A stretch of DNA of 63,721 nt from Oceanobacillus neutriphilus. GTDB taxonomy: Bacteria > Bacillota > Bacilli > Bacillales > Amphibacillaceae. Both the position numbers and the translations under genes were made by a program. Below the pieces are notes generated by a model. That model was given only the letters and a program-made list of their open reading frames with translations. It had not been told where the DNA came from and did no database searches. Shown here piece by piece: positions 44,942-54,435 of the stretch. Every line of letters begins with the position of its first letter. The first letter of the stretch is position 1. Where the stretch lies: positions 1 through 63,721 of the forward strand of contig NZ_BMLW01000021.1 in the NCBI RefSeq assembly GCF_014645515.1, in the 5' to 3' direction.

Positions 44942-46216
44942 TTAATTGAAATACGCTTCCAATCCTTCCGCAATACCATCAGCCGCATTTTCCTGATAAC
45001 TATCCGTCTGCACAAGCTTTTGTTCGTCTGGATTGCTGATGAAACCAAGCTCAATTAATATAGCAGGGTGTTTATTTTCTTTTAACACCTGGAAACCTGC
45101 CTGTTTTGCTCCGCGGTCAATGAGATCAACGTGATTCATTAGCGAGGTCTGAACAGAATTGGCAAGACTGCCCGCCTCATTGTAAAAGGTTTCGATCCCA
45201 CGTGCAGACTGATCCTCTGATGAATTATAGTGCAGGCTGATAAATGCGTCAGCATCCGTCGAATTACTAATCACGGCCCGTTGTCCTAAGGAAATATACG
45301 TATCATCTGTTCTGGTAAACGTTACAGAAGCCCCTTTGTTATGCAATTTTTGTTCTAATCTTTTTGCTGAGATTAGTGTTAACGTTTTTTCATATATTTC
45401 TGATCCGATTGCGCCGGGATCTTTTCCACCGTGTCCCGGGTCAATAACAAAATGGTAGCCGGCTAAAGGAGCTTCACTGCTTTGTTCTGCTTGAACCTCT
45501 TGTTTTTCTTCCTGGGATTCAGCTGCAGCTGTTTCCTCATCTTTTTGGTCAGGTTCTGCCTCTTCTGTTTCGCTTTCCTCTGTTATTTGTGGTGAGTCAG
45601 TTGTTTCCGATTCTTCTGATACCTCATTATCTGTTGATCCGTTCACTTCATCAAGTAAATATAATGCAATCCATACTTCTTGATCATTATAATAAGTCTG
45701 GCCCCAGCCATATGACTCTTGAAAGATAGTAATCTGGCTGCCATTACTTAATGTAGTAATAACAGCTGCATTTTTATCAGGAGCACTGCGTAAATTTACG
45801 GCAGATGCGTTAATACGGTACAATTTTCCATTCGCTATAACTTTAGTTGGTTCATTGTTTGGTTCTGAAGCAGCTGCAGATTCATTCTTTTGTTCAGCTA
45901 TATCCGGCTGTTCTGCTTCTTGGTTTTCTTCGATATTATTTATGTCATTATCTACTTCTGTAAGCTGATATAGAGCAACCCAAGCTGGTTCTCCGTTATA
46001 AAATGTTTTACCCCAGCCATATGAGTCTTCAAAAATAGTGATCTTATAGCCTTTTTCTAATTCACCGATAACAGCTGCGTCTTTAGCAGGTTCATTCATT
46101 AATTCTATTTTCTCAGAATCTACCTTATACGTTTTTCCACTGTCTGCATGAACTGTTGGTAAAAGAACAAATAGGCAGATAAGAAAAGCAATGCCTATTG
46201 TTATGTTGTACTTCAT
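44942..46216 (-). CDS. N-acetylmuramoyl-L-alanine amidase with two SH3 domains
   Basis: A 424-residue secreted cell-wall hydrolase. Signal peptide residues 1-26 (cleavage after VHA). Two bacterial SH3 repeats at about 28-85 and 120-180 (both contain ITIFxxSYGWG), an acidic Glu/Ser linker, then an amidase_3 domain from about 245. Zinc ligands: His in FVIDPGHGG, Glu in EIYEKTL, His in ISLHYNSS; catalytic Glu in ILIELGFISNPDE. Start at 46216 after GGAGGT. It cuts peptidoglycan between muramic acid and the peptide. Confidence 0.9.
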   Translation of the reverse strand: MKYNITIGIAFLICLFVLLPTVHADSGKTYKVDSEKIELMNEPAKDAAVIGELEKGYKITIFEDSYGWGKTFYNGEPAWVALYQLTEVDNDINNIEENQEAEQPDIAEQKNESAAASEPNNEPTKVIANGKLYRINASAVNLRSAPDKNAAVITTLSNGSQITIFQESYGWGQTYYNDQEVWIALYLLDEVNGSTDNEVSEESETTDSPQITEESETEEAEPDQKDEETAAAESQEEKQEVQAEQSSEAPLAGYHFVIDPGHGGKDPGAIGSEIYEKTLTLISAKRLEQKLHNKGASVTFTRTDDTYISLGQRAVISNSTDADAFISLHYNSSEDQSARGIETFYNEAGSLANSVQTSLMNHVDLIDRGAKQAGFQVLKENKHPAILIELGFISNPDEQKLVQTDSYQENAADGIAEGLEAYFN

Positions 46217-46585
46217 ATTGGATATACCTCCAAATAATAGTTTGTTATATTGACAGGCTTGCCAATAAATTCTATTAATATACATTTCATGCAAATTTCT
46301 TAGAATTTGAGTTTTAGAGTTGGGAACTTTAATTGTACTGGCGAGGGGATTTCAAGAAAATATTATATTGTTCATAATGAAGAACAGCAGGGGATATGAA
46401 AAGAGAAGAATATATGAAGGAGGGTTAAAAGAATATACTAATGAAGAGAATAAACTCTATTAATCATATAAAATTCGTATCTTGACAATAGGCTGTACAA
46501 TACCATAACATATATTGTAACGTTTAAAATTTCTCCGTACCTTTTCTATGATAAAGGATACGGTTAGTAGAAAAGAAGGTATCAG
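46217..46585. other. Divergent promoter region
   Basis: About 370 bases between the amidase and MFS genes. TTGACA (46482-46487) with a weak -10 CATAAC 16 bases on is the likely MFS promoter. Nothing else was recognised. Confidence 0.4.
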
Positions 46586-47812
46586 ATGGAGGAAAATAGA
46601 GGGAAAATAAAAAGCAGAGGGGTCGAAGAAGTAACCTCCAATAAACGAATGCTATATTTAATTGCTATTATTGTGATTGGTTTTAATTTGAGACCGGCGA
46701 TTACTTCCGTTGGACCGCTGTTAGGAACAATCCGGGATCAGATTGGTCTGGAAAATTGGAGTGCGGGGACAATTACCAGTTTACCGCTGATAGCGTTTGC
46801 TATTGTGTCACCGCTTGCTCCGAAAGTTGGCAGACGGCTGGGGAATGAAAAAGCTGTCCTGCTGGGCCTAATATTCCTGTTTGCCGGAATCGGCGTCAGA
46901 TCGATCCCGTATACGCCGACATTATTTATCGGCACAGCCATTATTGGAGTTGGCATCGCAGTGATGAATGTACTGCTGCCGGCAGTTATTAAGGAAAAAT
47001 TCCCGCATAAAGTCGGGCGGATGACCAGTGTGTATTCTACATCTATGGCAATATTTGCAGCTACTGCATCAGGGCTTTCCGTCCCGCTTGCAAAAGATGC
47101 AGGCCTGGGCTGGGAATTAGCTTTATTATCGTGGGCATTGCTGGCTGTAGTGGGAATCGTAATCTGGGTTTTTGTTGTCAGACAAAATCCTGTACCTAAA
47201 GAGGAGCAAGTACAGTTAAGCAATAAACCCTTTGATGACAGCAGCTTATGGAAATCTCCATTAGCCTGGCAGGTCACTTTATTTATGGGGCTGCAATCAT
47301 TTATATTCTATGTGATGGTATCGTGGCTGCCCGAAATAATGCAAAGCTTTGGATTTTCTGTTTCAGCTGCCGGATGGATAATCGCTTATGTACAGTTTGT
47401 CGGACTGCCATCGACCTTCTTGGCACCAGTGCTGGCAGAAAAATTCTCCAATCAGCAGGGAATCGTGCTTGCAATTGGCGGTGGAGCAACAATTGGATTT
47501 ATCGGTCTTTTAATCGGCGGGCCGCTGCCGTTGATTTTCGTCTGGGTAACATTAATTGGCGTTACTTTTGGTGGTGCCATCAGTTTGTCTCTGGCTATGC
47601 TTGGTATGCGCGCACGTAATGGACAGCAGGCAGGTGCTCTGTCTGGAATGGCGCAATCTGTCGGATATATTTTTGCTGCAATTGGGCCGTTATTTATCGG
47701 TTTGTTGTTTGATATTACGCATGCCTGGAGCGCACCAATTATGGCTATCATAGCAGTTTGTTTATTGATGACGATAGCAGGGCTGGGCGCTGGAAGGAAT
47801 AAGTATGTGTAG
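46586..47812 (+). CDS. CynX/NimT-type MFS transporter
   Basis: A 408-residue transporter with twelve membrane segments. The first helix NLRPAITSVGPLL (about 30-42) is the mark of the CynX/NimT (cyanate/nitroimidazole) family. The substrate is unknown; B. subtilis YycB is of this class. ATG at 46586 five bases after AAGAAGGT. Monocistronic. Confidence 0.85.
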   Translation: MEENRGKIKSRGVEEVTSNKRMLYLIAIIVIGFNLRPAITSVGPLLGTIRDQIGLENWSAGTITSLPLIAFAIVSPLAPKVGRRLGNEKAVLLGLIFLFAGIGVRSIPYTPTLFIGTAIIGVGIAVMNVLLPAVIKEKFPHKVGRMTSVYSTSMAIFAATASGLSVPLAKDAGLGWELALLSWALLAVVGIVIWVFVVRQNPVPKEEQVQLSNKPFDDSSLWKSPLAWQVTLFMGLQSFIFYVMVSWLPEIMQSFGFSVSAAGWIIAYVQFVGLPSTFLAPVLAEKFSNQQGIVLAIGGGATIGFIGLLIGGPLPLIFVWVTLIGVTFGGAISLSLAMLGMRARNGQQAGALSGMAQSVGYIFAAIGPLFIGLLFDITHAWSAPIMAIIAVCLLMTIAGLGAGRNKYV

Positions 47813-47863
47813 GTCACTTCCGGAATCAAAGATAAAGATATGATAATAAAATAATTAATTATG

Positions 47864-47900
47864 AAATACCATCATTTGTTTTTACAAATGGTGGTATTTT
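47864..47900 (+). terminator. Terminator after the CynX-type gene
   Basis: AAATACCATCATTTG pairs with CAAATGGTGGTATTT, followed by T residues. Confidence 0.85.
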
Positions 47901-48080
47901 TACTTTATTACAATAGAAATTTTACATTAAAATAATGTGTTATGATAGGAATAATTATAAAAAATTTTACTTTTTACTAATAAAGATAATTGATAGATAA
48001 GCAGTAATAGATAGTAATGAAGAAAACTATTTGTTAAAAGTTGAGATATTTATAAATATCTATGATAAAAGGGGTATTGT

Positions 48081-48623
48081 ATGATCTATTTCAAAGGAAA
48101 CAATCATTTAATCATTCGATCTATGATAGAAAGTGATATTAATCAATTTGTAGACGCTTTTGCAAAACAACAGTGGGACAAGCCGTATGAATTATACCGC
48201 AGTTACTATAACCAGCAAAGTAATAAGGAGCGAATTATTATTGTAGCCGAAGTGCAAAATAAATTGGCTGGATATGTAACTTTACTGGACCAAGCCGATA
48301 CGGGTCCATTTGCCGAAAAAGATATTCCTGAAATAGTAGATTTCAATGTGTTAATCAATTTTCAAAAAAGGGGAATTGGCAGTAAATTAATGGATGTGAT
48401 AGAAGCTCTTGCTAAAGAAAAGAGTAACTTTGTCTCGTTAGCAGTAGGAATCAATCGCAGCTATGGTACTGCACAAAGAATGTATGTCAAACGAGGCTAC
48501 ATTCCAGATGGGACTGGAGCTTGGTATAATGGAGTGTCTTTAGAGCCTTATGCACTATGTGCGAATGATGATGATCTTCTTTTATACTTTCTAAAAAACC
48601 TAACAATCAATGTGAATGTTTAA
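48081..48623 (+). CDS. GNAT-family acetyltransferase
   Basis: A 180-residue N-acetyltransferase. The acetyl-CoA motif A is INFQKRGIGSKLMDVIE near 95 (Q-x-x-G-x-G/A pattern), and RMYVKRGYIPDG near 140 is motif B. Substrate unknown. ATG at 48081 with AAAAGGGG ahead. No terminator separates it clearly from the MarR gene, whose own promoter follows. Confidence 0.85.
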   Translation: MIYFKGNNHLIIRSMIESDINQFVDAFAKQQWDKPYELYRSYYNQQSNKERIIIVAEVQNKLAGYVTLLDQADTGPFAEKDIPEIVDFNVLINFQKRGIGSKLMDVIEALAKEKSNFVSLAVGINRSYGTAQRMYVKRGYIPDGTGAWYNGVSLEPYALCANDDDLLLYFLKNLTINVNV

Positions 48624-48653
48624 AATAGGCTTTAATCAAATAAAGGGACATCG

Positions 48654-48682
48654 TTGAACAGGAAACAAAAGCACGATATAAT
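48654..48682 (+). promoter_or_regulatory. Promoter of the MarR gene with operator
   Basis: TTGAAC and TATAAT are 17 bases apart. The 15-mer TTGAACAGGAAACAA (48654-48668), overlapping the -35 and spacer, recurs twice before the efflux gene, so it is the probable MarR operator and makes the gene autoregulated. Confidence 0.65.
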
Positions 48683-48716
48683 ATAATTGATGTACCAATA
48701 AGCGGGAGGATATTCC

Positions 48717-49184
48717 ATGGACAAAGAAGAACAGCTTATTACGAATTTCAGGGACTTATTTGACAAGATGGTTTGGATTAATAAGTATAAAATGGAAGAC
48801 AGGCTTAAGGAGTGTACACCTTCTGAAGTCCATTGTATTGAATCGATTGAAAAAAATGCAGACTCCAATGTGAGAGAGCTGGCAAAGTCTCTTTATATGA
48901 CGAGAGGCGCCATCAGTAAATTAACGAAAAAACTTATGGCTAAGAAACTAATTGAGAGCTATCAGAAGCCGGAAAATAAAAAAGAAATTTATTTTAAGCT
49001 TACTCCACAGGGGAAAGAAATTTTTAAAATTCATGAGGATTTACACAAAGAATTTCGTGAACGGGATAAGGTTGTGTTTGAGCAAATAACCGACGAACAG
49101 TTTGACAGTATGCTGTATTTTGTAGAAAAGTATAACAGCCATTTGGATGCAGAAATAAAAAAACAGGGACTAACAATAAATTAA
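48717..49184 (+). CDS. MarR-family regulator
   Basis: A 155-residue repressor with the winged helix at about 45-110 (VRELAKSLYMTRGAISKLTK near 58, wing KPENKKEIYFKLT near 87). ATG at 48717 with GGGAGGAT ahead. It lies just before an EmrB-type efflux gene that shares its operator word; release by a toxic compound would induce efflux (inference). Confidence 0.88.
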   Translation: MDKEEQLITNFRDLFDKMVWINKYKMEDRLKECTPSEVHCIESIEKNADSNVRELAKSLYMTRGAISKLTKKLMAKKLIESYQKPENKKEIYFKLTPQGKEIFKIHEDLHKEFRERDKVVFEQITDEQFDSMLYFVEKYNSHLDAEIKKQGLTIN

Positions 49185-49211
49185 TTGGATTAATTTAAAA
49201 TAATGAAGTCA

Positions 49212-49246
49212 CAGGCAGACCTTTGAGAAGGAACTGTCTTTTTTAT
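49212..49246 (+). terminator. Terminator between the marR-type and efflux genes
   Basis: GGCAG-A-CCTT pairs with AAGG-AA-CTGTC, followed by six T. The efflux gene therefore uses its own promoter. Confidence 0.75.
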
Positions 49247-49259
49247 TGATTTTATTTTG

Positions 49260-49308
49260 TTGACTAGGAAACAAAATAATGTTATCTTTTTTGATGACAA
49301 GGAAACAA
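49260..49308 (+). promoter_or_regulatory. Efflux-gene promoter with two MarR operator copies
   Basis: TTGACT and TATCTT are 17 bases apart (49260-49288). TTGACTAGGAAACAA (49260-49274) covers the -35, and ATGACAAGGAAACAA (49294-49308) lies at or just after the start of transcription. Both match the site at 48654 in at least 12 of 15 positions. Confidence 0.65.
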
Positions 49309-49332
49309 AAATATCACAAGAAGGAGAACAAT

Positions 49333-50742
49333 ATGTCAAAAGATAAAATAAAAAAACAGGGCTTGCCAAAGGAAATGCTTGCGGCTGCCTGGGCTATTGC
49401 ACTTGGCGCAATTGCTCCCATGCTTGACTCAACAATGGTGAACATCGCCATTGATCAATTAATAAGGGATTTCAGTACAACACTAGATATTGTGCAATGG
49501 TCTATTACAGGTTATGTTTTAGCGCTGGCAATTGCAGTTCCTGTATCGGGATGGCTGATGAACAAATTTAATGGAAAGAAAATTTTCATTGGTGCAGTGA
49601 TTGCTTTTGGAGTAATTTCTGTTTTTATTGGAATAAGCTGGGACGTTATGAGCTTTATTTTCTTTCGTCTACTTCAAGGATTCAGCGCCGGGGTTATTAC
49701 TACACTGATGATGACGCTTCTGGTTAAAACCGCTGGACAGGAAAATGTAGGCAGAGTTATGGCGATTGTCAGTACACCGATGATTCTCGGCCCAATTTTA
49801 GGACCTGTTATCGGGGGTTTTATCATTCACGGTGCATCATGGCATTGGATTTTCTTTATTAATGTATTCGTGGTTTTGATTGCTGCACCGCTTATGATGA
49901 AAGCTATTCCCGACTTCAAACCATTTAACAAAGATAGCAAACTTGATGTTTTTGGAATCATTGATTTATCTATTATGAGTGTAGCGCTGATTTACGGAAT
50001 TACGAAAGCAGCGGATCATGCATCATTTAATAATAGCGAAACGATCCTATGGGTAACCATTGGCCTTTCTCTGGCACTGATTTACGTGATATATAATCGT
50101 ATCAGAAAAAATCAAACGGTACTTCCGCTAAATTTGTTTGCACATAAAAGCTTCTTAGCATCAAGCGTCGGTCTGTTTCTGGCGAATATTGCCATCATGG
50201 GCCCAATGTTGATACTTCCGTTGTTCTTTCAAAATTTCCGTGATTTCACACCAATTGAGGCAGCACTTGCTTTAATCCCTCAGGGTGTCGGGATGCTCGT
50301 TACCCGGCCGCTGATTGGAAAAATGATTGACAGGATTGGTGCGAAATATGTCGTTATGGTCAGCCTTGTTATTTCCCTGAGCGGGTCTGTTCCGCTTATC
50401 TTTATCACAGATAAAACGAGTATGATCTGGATTTCCATTGTATTGTTTATCCGGGGATCCGGTATCGGAGGTGTTATGCTTCCGTTGACGAGTGAAGCCT
50501 ACACAGGGCTTAACAGCAGGCAGCTTCCAGAAGCAGGTGTTGGTATTAATATTATTGAAAACCTTGGTTCAAGCTTCGGCTCAGCTCTTATCTCAACCGT
50601 TGTCGTAGCTGTCACACAGGGGGTACAGCCAACAGTTATCAATAGCTTAAAAAGTTATCATGCGGGATTTTTAGTGGCTGCCATTGTTTTAGCGGTAATT
50701 TTTATTCCGGGTTTGTTTCTCACACATAAAAGGACTGTATAG
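49333..50742 (+). CDS. EmrB/QacA-type MFS drug efflux transporter
   Basis: A 469-residue transporter of the 14-helix DHA2 family. Residues 25-45 (PMLDSTMVNIAID) match the helix-1 motif; RLLQGFSAGVITTLMMTLL near 105 and GPILGPVIGGFIIHGASWHWIF near 147 (core GPILGPVIGG, motif C of exporters) follow. Start at 49333 after AAGGAGAA; an ATG at 49279 lies within the promoter. It should export drugs or dyes under control of the MarR neighbour. Confidence 0.87.
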   Translation: MSKDKIKKQGLPKEMLAAAWAIALGAIAPMLDSTMVNIAIDQLIRDFSTTLDIVQWSITGYVLALAIAVPVSGWLMNKFNGKKIFIGAVIAFGVISVFIGISWDVMSFIFFRLLQGFSAGVITTLMMTLLVKTAGQENVGRVMAIVSTPMILGPILGPVIGGFIIHGASWHWIFFINVFVVLIAAPLMMKAIPDFKPFNKDSKLDVFGIIDLSIMSVALIYGITKAADHASFNNSETILWVTIGLSLALIYVIYNRIRKNQTVLPLNLFAHKSFLASSVGLFLANIAIMGPMLILPLFFQNFRDFTPIEAALALIPQGVGMLVTRPLIGKMIDRIGAKYVVMVSLVISLSGSVPLIFITDKTSMIWISIVLFIRGSGIGGVMLPLTSEAYTGLNSRQLPEAGVGINIIENLGSSFGSALISTVVVAVTQGVQPTVINSLKSYHAGFLVAAIVLAVIFIPGLFLTHKRTV

Positions 50743-50747
50743 TAATA

Positions 50748-50777
50748 GGGGGTAGAATTTAACTAAAATTCTACCCC
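50748..50777 (+). terminator. Terminator after the efflux gene
   Basis: GGGGTAGAATTT pairs with AAATTCTACCCC; TTATTTGT follows. Confidence 0.8.
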
Positions 50778-51003
50778 TTATTTGTCTGTTAGTTCTAGCT
50801 GTAACTTAAATTTATGTTCCTTCTCATTCCTCAGAGATTGTGCGTATGCTGCTTAACTTAACTAACCGGGGATTAAAAGAAATTTAACATCAAATAATGT
50901 GTTAAAATTTATGCAGACATAATAAATAGCTGCAATTAGAAATAATAGTTACTAAGAAAACAAGATTGAAACTGAGAAATATATATTTGGGGAGGATATT
51001 CAG

Positions 51004-51693
51004 TTGAACAATAAAATTTTAATCGTAGAAGATGATCTATCCGTAAGCGAAATGATTAAAGATTATTTGGAAAAAGAGGGCTATGAGGTAACAGCTGCCT
51101 TTGAAGGGGAAGAAGGAATGCAAAAATTTCAAAATAATACCTTCGATTTAATTATTCTCGATATTATGATGCCTAAATTAAATGGCATCGAAGTAATGAA
51201 GCAAATCAGAAGAGACAGCTCCGTGCCGATACTTATTGTTTCTGCCAAGGATACAGATGTGGAGAAGGTTTTAGGACTTGAGCTTGGTGCAGATGATTAC
51301 ATAGCAAAGCCTTTTGCCATGATAGAGCTTTCTGCCAGGGTGAAATCAGCGCTGCGGCGTGCGACCAGTTATTCGGAAGCGAAAAAAGAAGTAAATGTGA
51401 TTCATTATAAAGCTTTAACCATTGATATTAATAATTATTCTGTGCAAAAAAATGGGAAGGAAATGAAACTGACATCAAAGGAATTTGATATTTTAAAATT
51501 ATTTCTCAAGCATCCCAATAACGTTTTTACAAAGGCCCAAATATATACAACAGTCTGGAATAACGATTACTTTGGTGATGAGAATGTGATTAATGTTCAT
51601 ATAAGAAGGCTGCGGGAGAAAATAGAGGACAATCCGGCAGAGCCTGATTATATTAGAACTATTTGGGGGATTGGCTATAAGCTGGGTGAATAA
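51004..51693 (+). CDS. OmpR-family response regulator (YcbL-like)
   Basis: A 229-residue response regulator. Acidic pocket D10 and D11, phosphorylation site D53 (LIILDIMMP), Lys in YIAKPFAMIEL near 102; winged-helix output domain 130-229. TTG start after GGGGAGGAT. Its size, order and partners match the ycbLMNO cluster of B. subtilis, of poorly known function (from memory). It presumably activates the ABC genes two genes on through the repeats at 52704-52730. Confidence 0.88.
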   Translation: MNNKILIVEDDLSVSEMIKDYLEKEGYEVTAAFEGEEGMQKFQNNTFDLIILDIMMPKLNGIEVMKQIRRDSSVPILIVSAKDTDVEKVLGLELGADDYIAKPFAMIELSARVKSALRRATSYSEAKKEVNVIHYKALTIDINNYSVQKNGKEMKLTSKEFDILKLFLKHPNNVFTKAQIYTTVWNNDYFGDENVINVHIRRLREKIEDNPAEPDYIRTIWGIGYKLGE

Positions 51694-51731
51694 CTGCCCC
51701 GGTCGAAAATAATTAAAGGTGGCAGATAAAT

Positions 51732-52673
51732 ATGATTTATTTCTTCATTGTGATCATCCTGATCTTAACAGGCATAATCATTTTTCAATATAGATCAAAG
51801 GCAGCAAGAGATAAACAAATAAAATATATGTATGAAAAATTAGATCGGATTATTAGTGAAAGAACAAGTGAGAATCTTCTTGTTTTTACCGATGATAAGG
51901 AGCTTATTCATTTACTGGTTGGTATTAATAATCTGTTAAATCATAACCAGAAAATATTGGCTGATTATACAAAAAAGGAAGAATCTATCCGGAAAATGAT
52001 TTCAAATATATCACATGATTTGAAGACCCCGCTGACGGTAATTGTAGGTTATTTAGAAATCATCCAATCGAATAAATCCATTCAAAATGAACTGGAAAAA
52101 GAAGTTAATAAGGCACATGAAAAGTCGGTAGAGCTGCTGACCTTAATCAATACTTTTTTTGATTTAGCGAAATTGGAATCCGGTGATAAGGAGATGCCGC
52201 TTGAAAAGACAAATATTAATGAAGCATGCAGGAAGAGTATTTTAGAGTTCTATGAAATATTAACAAAGCAAGGCCTGGATGCTTCCGTTGATATTCCAGA
52301 TGAAAATATCTATGCAGCAGGAAATGAAGAGGCTCTGGACAGAGTACTCAGGAACCTGATATCAAATGCTATCAAATATGGAAATGATGGTGATGTTGTC
52401 GGCTTAACCTTAAAACAGGATGATTCATTTACGTATATTGAGGTCTGGGATAAAGGAAAGGGCATTGACGAGATGAATAAAGAAAGCGTTTTTGAAAGAC
52501 TCTATACGCTGGAGGACTCGCGGAATAAGCTGTATCAAGGAAGTGGACTGGGCCTTACTATCACCAAAAGATTAGTAGAAAGTATGGAAGGCGATATATC
52601 ATTATCCAGCAAACCCTATGAGAAAACAGTCTTTACCGTGAAATTAAAAAAGTTGGCTTCACAAACGGACTGA
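51732..52673 (+). CDS. Sensor histidine kinase (YcbM-like)
   Basis: A 313-residue kinase with a single N-terminal membrane helix (residues 1-20) and no extracellular domain. The phosphoacceptor is H95 in SNISHDLKTPL, N box NLISNAIKYG near 205, G boxes DKGKGID and GSGLGLTI near 235 and 270. Without a sensor domain it likely senses in the membrane or via the transporter. 38 bases after the regulator, with AAAGGTGG. Confidence 0.88.
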   Translation: MIYFFIVIILILTGIIIFQYRSKAARDKQIKYMYEKLDRIISERTSENLLVFTDDKELIHLLVGINNLLNHNQKILADYTKKEESIRKMISNISHDLKTPLTVIVGYLEIIQSNKSIQNELEKEVNKAHEKSVELLTLINTFFDLAKLESGDKEMPLEKTNINEACRKSILEFYEILTKQGLDASVDIPDENIYAAGNEEALDRVLRNLISNAIKYGNDGDVVGLTLKQDDSFTYIEVWDKGKGIDEMNKESVFERLYTLEDSRNKLYQGSGLGLTITKRLVESMEGDISLSSKPYEKTVFTVKLKKLASQTD

Positions 52674-52703
52674 AAACCGCTCCTGTTCTGCTTTTTGCAA
52701 ACT

Positions 52704-52730
52704 TAAGAAATTCGTAAGACTTCGTTAAGA
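52704..52730 (+). promoter_or_regulatory. Direct repeats TAAGA, candidate response-regulator site
   Basis: TAAGA occurs at 52704, 52715 and 52726, exactly 11 bases apart, as OmpR-type regulators require. A -10 candidate TAGTAT or TATAGA lies at 52760-52768 with no good -35 in between, fitting an activator-dependent promoter of the ABC genes. Confidence 0.5.
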
Positions 52731-52793
52731 AAAAAGATAATTTTAACGTTTACTATTAGTAGTATAGAAATTTTGCAAAGCAGAGGAGGACAT

Positions 52794-53717
52794 ATGGTGG
52801 AATATATTTTAAGAACACATGATTTAGGAAAATCTTTCAATGGAGACAATGTTGTTTCCAGTATCAATATGAATATCAGGAAGGGAGAAATCTATGGACT
52901 ATTAGGTCCGAATGGGGCCGGGAAAAGTACGGTCATGAAGATGATTTTAAATCTATTAAAACCAAGTCAGGGTGCCATCGAAATTTTTAATGAAACGGTA
53001 ACAGATACTTCTTATGAATTATTTAAAAGAATGAATGCGATTATCGAATACCCCATTTTTTATGAAAAGCTTACTGCAGAGGATAATCTGGATATGCATT
53101 GTGAGTATATGGGTTATCACAATAAGCAGGATATCAAAGCAGCCTTAGATCTTGTAAATCTGAAGAACATTACGAACAAAGCGGTTAAAAATTTCTCGCT
53201 GGGCATGAAGCAGCGGCTCGGGATTGCCAGAGCAATTATTACGAAGCCGGAGCTGTTGATATTGGATGAGCCCGTTAATGGACTGGACCCCGTCGGTATT
53301 ATAGAAATTAGAAATTTACTTGAAATGCTAAACAAAGAATATGGGATAACCATCCTGATTTCAAGTCATATTTTAGCAGAGATAGAGCAAATTGCTGACA
53401 CAATAGGGGTAATGAATAATGGACATCTGGTAGAAGAAGTTTCCATGGATTCGATTAGAGAAAATAATGCGGAGTATATTGAAATAGAAACCGCTGATGC
53501 TCAGAAAGTAGTATATATTATTGATTCAGAACTAAATATAAAAAATTTCAAAGTGCTTGATACGAACAAAATAAGAATATACGAAACTGGAATGTCGCAA
53601 AACCAAATATATAAAAAGTTAATGGAAAATGATATTTCCATTACATCTATCAATACGAAGTCGGCTTCATTAGAGGACCATTTCTTGTCCTTAATTGGAG
53701 GCGGGGAAAATGCTTAA
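52794..53717 (+). CDS. ABC transporter ATPase (YcbN/BcrA-like)
   Basis: A 307-residue ATPase of the drug and lantibiotic-immunity type. Walker A GPNGAGKST near residue 43, signature FSLGMKQRLGIARAI near 136, Walker B LLILDEPVNGLDP near 158; residues 220-300 form the C-terminal extension of this class. Start at 52794 after GAGGAGG. It ends inside the next gene's start (8-base overlap). Confidence 0.88.
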   Translation: MVEYILRTHDLGKSFNGDNVVSSINMNIRKGEIYGLLGPNGAGKSTVMKMILNLLKPSQGAIEIFNETVTDTSYELFKRMNAIIEYPIFYEKLTAEDNLDMHCEYMGYHNKQDIKAALDLVNLKNITNKAVKNFSLGMKQRLGIARAIITKPELLILDEPVNGLDPVGIIEIRNLLEMLNKEYGITILISSHILAEIEQIADTIGVMNNGHLVEEVSMDSIRENNAEYIEIETADAQKVVYIIDSELNIKNFKVLDTNKIRIYETGMSQNQIYKKLMENDISITSINTKSASLEDHFLSLIGGGENA

Positions 53718-54399
53718 ATTAATCCATTTAGAAATTAGGAAAATAAATTTCTGGCGTTATGTCATTGGTGCTTTAGTAGCCTGTTTCGTTCTTACCGGAA
53801 TGTTATTCTATGCGGTGTATGCGGATAGAAATGAGATTGCCAACACCATTTCAGATTTTTTCTTTGTGGTTGACAGCCCAAGAATGATTTTTATTGTATT
53901 TGCAGGAGTATTAATTTCGAGGCTGGTTATTGAAGAATACAATGATAATACAATCTCTTTGATGTTTACGTACCCGATTAGCAGAAAAAAGATTATTACC
54001 TCTAAATTATTGATTATCATATGCTCAACATTTTTCTTCATACATGTATCAAGAATTGTTGTAGCAGCTGTTCTATACATGTTAAACAGCAGCTTGCATT
54101 TTATTGATGGAGGCATAACGATTCAGACGATAATGGAATACTTTAGAAATACAATCATCTATGACTTGTCATTCAGCGGTATCAGCTTAGTTCCCTTATT
54201 TTTTGGAATGCTCAAAAAATCTGTTAGAACGACGGTCATCACATCGATTATTATTGCAGTTCTTTTTGGCATAAGTAATGAGGAATTGTCAGACATATCG
54301 ATGAGTTCTTTCATCGTCAGATCATTGATATTTGCTGCTATTGGCGTAGCTGCTTCGTATTTTTCGATAAGAAATATTGTGCGGAAAGATGTCCTTTAA
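53710..54399 (+). CDS. ABC-2 type permease (YcbO-like), copy 1
   Basis: A 229-residue membrane protein with six hydrophobic segments, for example VIGALVACFVLTGMLFYAVY near 17. FAGVLISRLVIEEYNDNTI near 68 is shared nearly unchanged with the next gene. Start at 53710 after GGAGGCGGGG. Pairs with the ATPase, probably for export of or protection against a membrane-active peptide (inference). Confidence 0.82.
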   Translation: MLKLIHLEIRKINFWRYVIGALVACFVLTGMLFYAVYADRNEIANTISDFFFVVDSPRMIFIVFAGVLISRLVIEEYNDNTISLMFTYPISRKKIITSKLLIIICSTFFFIHVSRIVVAAVLYMLNSSLHFIDGGITIQTIMEYFRNTIIYDLSFSGISLVPLFFGMLKKSVRTTVITSIIIAVLFGISNEELSDISMSSFIVRSLIFAAIGVAASYFSIRNIVRKDVL

Positions 54400-54435
54400 T
54401 ATCAATCAATAGGAATATGAAGAGAGGTGAGAGGA

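Noticed and set aside
46738..47277. 179-codon minus-strand frame in the CynX-type gene
   Set aside because: Mirror of a well-supported MFS gene; the long open frame is a by-product of its codon usage.
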